A stretch of DNA of 10,425 nt from Methylococcaceae bacterium UBA1147 (GTDB lineage Bacteria > Pseudomonadota > Gammaproteobacteria > Methylococcales > UBA1147): the NCBI GenBank assembly GCA_002311315.1, contig DBZZ01000021.1, positions 958 to 11,382 on the forward strand, given 5' to 3'. The notes beneath the pieces are model-generated. The model was not told where the DNA came from, ran no database searches, and was given only the letters and a program-made list of their open reading frames with translations. Numbering within the stretch: the stretch's first letter is position 1; each line of letters starts with the position of its first letter. The translations under genes were made by a program, and so were the position numbers. Below are positions 7,515-10,425 of the stretch, one piece after another.

Positions 7515-9050
7515 TCAGGCGAATAGACCGTGCAAGAACCATCCCCGAAAAACCCGGTCATGGTAAATCCACAGCCGGCTCCCCTCGGGGTTTTCCGCAA
7601 CGCAATAATCCCGGCGAATATCGCAACCATCCCACCAGCCCTGCTCGATACGTTCGACAGGCGTCAACCGGTCCAGCGGTCCATGCCAGCATGGCCTACC
7701 CTCGTGAATATCGAGCGGCTCCGGATTTTCCAGCAGAAAAAATGGTCTTGGGGGCAGGTCTGGGATCCCGCACCAAGCCCTGGATACGGTATCCAGTGAT
7801 GCCTTCTCCGGCCGGTAATCCTGGCAGACCGAGAGCTGTTTCAACACCCCAGGACCCAGGCGCGCTTCAAGCTGATCCAGTAGGCCGGAACAAGACCGGA
7901 CAGTCGACATCCTTTCCGGAAACAGTTCGGCCTGCTGCGAATCCAGGGGCTGGATATCGACACATGAAAGAGCAATCGAGGTCACATCGGTTTCCAACTG
8001 TAATCGGGAAAGATGTTCCTCGAGCAGCAACATCATCTGATCGGCCTTGTATGCGGGATAACGGCAGCCGACTTCAATCCGAATCAAATCTTGCGAATCC
8101 TTCATCAGATCGCAATGGAATAGCCTGGCAGCCATCTGCCTGCCTGCCAGGTATCGGCCAAGATCCTCCAGCAAGGCCCGCGCAGCCGGCCTAACCAGTC
8201 CCAGATCACGGGTCGGTAAATAAAAAGTCCGTTCCCCCAAAAACGATTCCGCTGGCTTGTAACGACTGACCGCTTCCGACCTTCGTGCCAGTGCCAGATC
8301 AAGAACCTGCAATGTCGATGCACCAAAACGCCTCGCCACACCATCCCGAGGAAGGCGCATCAGGTCGCCTAGCGTACGGATGCCGCTGCGCTGCATCCGG
8401 CCAAGGTGCCGTTCATCCCGTGCCACCCTGGATACCGGCAAATCATGCAATGCGGAGGCCAACTGCCGAGGATCTTGAATAATCCGCCCGGTACTTTCCA
8501 GCGCCAGCCAGAACGCGGCCCTTGGCGAAGCTGCAATAGCCACCTCGTGTTCAAAACCCAGTTCGTCCAGACCAGCGACCACTTTTCGATGTAGGGATGA
8601 CAAGCCGCCGAAAAAACGCAGGCTACCCCAGATAGCGATAACAACGCTGTGGTCACCATACAACGCAACCCGGTCTGAAAAGCCCAGACTCCAATCTGCC
8701 AGCCGATCGAGTTTCCGCTGTTCCGCACCTGGGTCTCGCTCGTAAATATCCAGTTCCTGTTGCAATGACAGGGCGGCCTCCAGGGACATCCCTGAACGAA
8801 TCCCTCCCGCCTCGGCTACCCGGTTGCATGCCAGCACCTCGACCCGAACAGCCTTTTCCTGTACGACAACAGAAGGTCTGGTTCGATCAGTATTCAGGGC
8901 CTCGACCGACAACCGGGGCAGATCGATGCATAACCAGAGTTCGCTGGATTCTCCAACCCTGAAACGCGCGTCCGAAGAATCCGGGCTTTCATGGATGAAT
9001 GCGGCATCTTCGCTGTCGGGGTCATGATGAATGACTGACAAATCAGACAT
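7515..9050 (-). CDS. imuB: ImuB, catalytically degenerate Y-family polymerase-like mutasome hub
   Basis: ImuB links ImuA and DnaE2 to the replication clamp during SOS mutagenesis. From the chosen ATG the protein has 511 residues. The Y-family core opens with ELWLCIDLPRLSVEAL (about 37-52), followed by VVIAIWGSLRFFGGLSSL (about 137-154), where active Y-family enzymes carry an Asp-Glu pair. That pair is absent, as is usual for ImuB. QAELF (373-377) matches the beta-clamp-binding consensus Q-x-x-L-F. The C-terminal end has the ImuB signature WWDGCDIRRDYCVAENPEGSRLW and the terminal FLHGLFA. The ATG at 9050 overlaps the imuA stop by one base (TGATG), so translation is probably coupled; a GTG at 9083 is a less likely start. 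About 36 acidic residues precede the usual ImuB N-terminus, which is unusual. Confidence 0.94.
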   Translation of the reverse strand: MSDLSVIHHDPDSEDAAFIHESPDSSDARFRVGESSELWLCIDLPRLSVEALNTDRTRPSVVVQEKAVRVEVLACNRVAEAGGIRSGMSLEAALSLQQELDIYERDPGAEQRKLDRLADWSLGFSDRVALYGDHSVVIAIWGSLRFFGGLSSLHRKVVAGLDELGFEHEVAIAASPRAAFWLALESTGRIIQDPRQLASALHDLPVSRVARDERHLGRMQRSGIRTLGDLMRLPRDGVARRFGASTLQVLDLALARRSEAVSRYKPAESFLGERTFYLPTRDLGLVRPAARALLEDLGRYLAGRQMAARLFHCDLMKDSQDLIRIEVGCRYPAYKADQMMLLLEEHLSRLQLETDVTSIALSCVDIQPLDSQQAELFPERMSTVRSCSGLLDQLEARLGPGVLKQLSVCQDYRPEKASLDTVSRAWCGIPDLPPRPFFLLENPEPLDIHEGRPCWHGPLDRLTPVERIEQGWWDGCDIRRDYCVAENPEGSRLWIYHDRVFRGWFLHGLFA

Positions 9051-9712
9051 CAGTCGTGCCCTACCAGGTTCAAACGGAGACACCCACGGCGACAGGTTCC
9101 GCGTATCCTGAGAACATCGATGACGAATTTCCCGCCTTGTCTTGACAGGCCAAAACGGATTGCTGCCCAGGAACTTTGACGGACTGGTCTGGCACGAACG
9201 GAAACACGGTAAACCACCAGGATCGCCTGACTCGCCTGGGCCGCGACCTGGAGACGCCGAACCACCGCATCACTCAGAAAACCGCAACTTCTACCCGGAA
9301 CGCTATCCGACCACAGTAATACCATGCCGCAAAGAGGGTTCAAAAGTGCCTTTTCAGCCGCCCACAAACCATCTTCCGGGCTTTCAGGCATCAGAAGATA
9401 AAATGAATCTAGATCCAGCCCGGCATCCATCAGTGCTGGAGCATAAGGCCGATAAGGAGGACTGACCATCATGATGAAGCGTTGGTCCGAAATCAGTGCC
9501 CGGATTGCCGGCAACATGAACCCAAGCTCGCCAATACCGATGGATTGCAGCATCAATTCAATGACAACACCCCGGGGCCAGCCCTTTCCGGGCAACATCT
9601 GATCCAGTTCCCTGTAACCGGTGGGAATCCCTCTGAACACAACGGCGCCGGAGCGGCCGCCTTTCCACAGGCCGGGCGTTGAATTAATCAACCTGTCCAG
9701 TTCACCAGACAT
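9050..9712 (-). CDS. imuA: ImuA, SulA/RecA-like translesion synthesis accessory protein
   Basis: This is the 220-residue first subunit of the ImuA-ImuB-DnaE2 mutasome. It has a RecA/SulA-like fold and is thought to act with RecA and ImuB at damage sites. Family features visible are GIPTGYRELDQMLPGKGWPRG (28-48), GIGELGFMLPAIRAL (59-73) where RecA proteins have a Walker A loop (here no lysine-containing P-loop), and MMVSPPYRPYAPAL (81-94). The tail (about 173-220) is basic and could bind nucleic acid or partners. A GGGGT ribosome binding site lies 6 bases before the ATG. It follows lexA after 67 bases in which I find no LexA palindrome, so it is probably read from the lexA promoter, and it overlaps imuB by one base. 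Identity is supported as much by position as by sequence, since ImuA proteins are poorly conserved. Confidence 0.9.
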   Translation of the reverse strand: MSGELDRLINSTPGLWKGGRSGAVVFRGIPTGYRELDQMLPGKGWPRGVVIELMLQSIGIGELGFMLPAIRALISDQRFIMMVSPPYRPYAPALMDAGLDLDSFYLLMPESPEDGLWAAEKALLNPLCGMVLLWSDSVPGRSCGFLSDAVVRRLQVAAQASQAILVVYRVSVRARPVRQSSWAAIRFGLSRQGGKFVIDVLRIRGTCRRGCLRLNLVGHD

Positions 9713-9779
9713 TTGTTACCCCAGGTCTAGGCAACTGCACACCGTCCATAACAGTGAAATCTCGTACTTACGGCAATCA

Positions 9780-10382
9780 TCAGGACAGCACGTTCCCCTG
9801 CCTGATCAATCCGGCCATGACGCCTTCAATCACCAGCTCTCGCTTGCGCAAGTCCACCCGGACAGGCTCGAATTCGGGATTCTCCGGCAACAGGGTGACG
9901 ATGTTCTGGCGCCGGCGAAAACGTTTGACAGTTACCTCACTATCCAGGCGCGCAACCACGATCTGGTTATTTTCGGCAACCGGCGTTTTATGTACTGCGA
10001 GTAAATCACCATCCAGGATTCCCGCGTCCCGCATACTGGTTCCTTCAACCCTGAGCAAAAAATCAGCTCTCGGACGGAATAACCCTGGATCCAGTGATAA
10101 ATGGTTCTCGATATTTTCTTCGGCCAGAATCGGCGTTCCGGCTGCAACCCGGCCGAGAACAGGCAATCCTGAAGGTGCCAGCAGGCTGATACCCCGCGAA
10201 TGACCCTTGAGCTGTATGGCACCCTTGCGTTCCAGGGCATTCAAATGCTGGTAGGCCGCGTTATCTGACCGGTAGCCCATGTGCATCGCAATTTCATGCA
10301 CGGTAGGCGGCATCTGCCGTTCGATTATGGATTGTCTGATAAATTCCAGAACTTTTTCCTGGATCCGGGTCAATTCCAGCAT
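9780..10382 (-). CDS. lexA: LexA, SOS repressor and self-cleaving protease
   Basis: LexA represses SOS genes and cleaves itself when activated by RecA filaments on single-stranded DNA. The product is 200 residues (E. coli 202) and aligns without gaps over the DNA-binding domain. That winged helix spans about 1-65, with recognition helix SDNAAYQHLNAL (39-50). The cleavage site is Ala81-Gly82 in GRVAAG, the catalytic Ser116 lies in GTSM, and Lys153 in TVKR. DFLLRVEGTSMRDAGILDGDLLAVHKT (107-133) and LLPENPEF are near-identical to E. coli. The recognition helix differs at two DNA-contact positions: Tyr44-Gln45 in place of Glu44-Glu45. AAGGTGA ends four bases before the ATG as ribosome binding site. 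The gene heads the SOS operon and should regulate itself through the palindrome just upstream. Whether it is the only LexA or a second, cassette-specific one cannot be decided from this window. Confidence 0.97.
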   Translation of the reverse strand: MLELTRIQEKVLEFIRQSIIERQMPPTVHEIAMHMGYRSDNAAYQHLNALERKGAIQLKGHSRGISLLAPSGLPVLGRVAAGTPILAEENIENHLSLDPGLFRPRADFLLRVEGTSMRDAGILDGDLLAVHKTPVAENNQIVVARLDSEVTVKRFRRRQNIVTLLPENPEFEPVRVDLRKRELVIEGVMAGLIRQGNVLS

Positions 10383-10403
10383 TGCATCACCTTATGGATA
10401 TCT

Positions 10404-10423
10404 ATACATGTATTTTTATACAT
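10404..10423 (-). promoter_or_regulatory. LexA operator of the lexA-imuA-imuB-dnaE2 operon (variant SOS box)
   Basis: A perfect 16-bp palindrome ATGTAT-N4-ATACAT occupies 10408-10423. An adjoining 10-bp palindrome ATACATGTAT (10404-10413) shares its left arm, giving three half-sites in a row. The layout and TGTAT/ATACA core match the E. coli SOS box (CTGT-N8-ACAG), but the outer C and G are A and T. It lies 26-41 bases before the lexA ATG, the normal place for autoregulation. The promoter itself is largely cut off by the window edge. Confidence 0.75.
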
Positions 10424-10425
10424 AT

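Noticed and set aside
7511..7630. N-terminal extension of DnaE2 back to 7630
   Set aside because: The extra 40 residues lie inside imuB in another frame and precede the family homology; starts at 7510 or, less likely, 7561 fit better.
7331..8194. Long plus-strand open frame across the dnaE2/imuB junction
   Set aside because: It is antisense to two well-conserved genes, and its product is rich in Pro, Arg and Ser with no motif; typical of a shadow frame in GC-rich coding DNA.
9713..9779. A separate LexA box between lexA and imuA
   Set aside because: No ATGT-N8-ACAT or CTGT-N8-ACAG arrangement could be found in this interval; the CTGT and CAG present are wrongly spaced.

Overview
The window looks like a piece of chromosome from a gammaproteobacterium or close relative. 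The reasons are an E. coli-type LexA, an imuA-imuB-dnaE2 mutagenesis cassette placed directly behind lexA (an arrangement known from pseudomonads and other proteobacteria), and moderately high GC. I cannot name a genus. No transposase, integrase, tRNA, rRNA, CRISPR array or phage gene was seen.

Layout: positions 1-338 are a non-coding stretch with short inverted and direct repeats. It precedes a single + strand gene, a group II PLP-dependent amino-acid decarboxylase (339-1805). Everything after that is on the - strand. A three-gene cluster (4129 down to 2023) encodes a YjbQ-family protein, a periplasmic DUF411/CopG-like copper-site protein and alanine dehydrogenase. A sigma-70-like promoter lies in front of it at 4185-4212. 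The block from 10382 down to 4418 is the SOS block lexA-imuA-imuB-dnaE2. Its last three genes are packed tightly: imuA and imuB overlap by one base, and dnaE2 probably starts four bases after the imuB stop.

How the genes work together: LexA should repress its own operon until RecA-stimulated self-cleavage, for which the Ala-Gly cleavage site and Ser/Lys dyad are present. ImuA, ImuB (a Y-family fold lacking the usual acidic catalytic pair but carrying a clamp-binding-like motif) and DnaE2 (with intact catalytic aspartates) would then form the inducible error-prone translesion 'mutasome'. The decarboxylase and the yjbQ-DUF411-ald cluster have no obvious functional tie to SOS.

The most interesting signal is regulatory. 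The palindrome in front of lexA is ATGTAT-N4-ATACAT rather than the classical gamma-proteobacterial CTGT-N8-ACAG, and the LexA recognition helix has Tyr44-Gln45 where E. coli has Glu44-Glu45. A second copy of this variant palindrome, matching 11 of its 12 half-site bases, lies at 283-298, about 40 bases upstream of the decarboxylase. That gene may therefore belong to the same regulon. This is inference from sequence and is not demonstrated.
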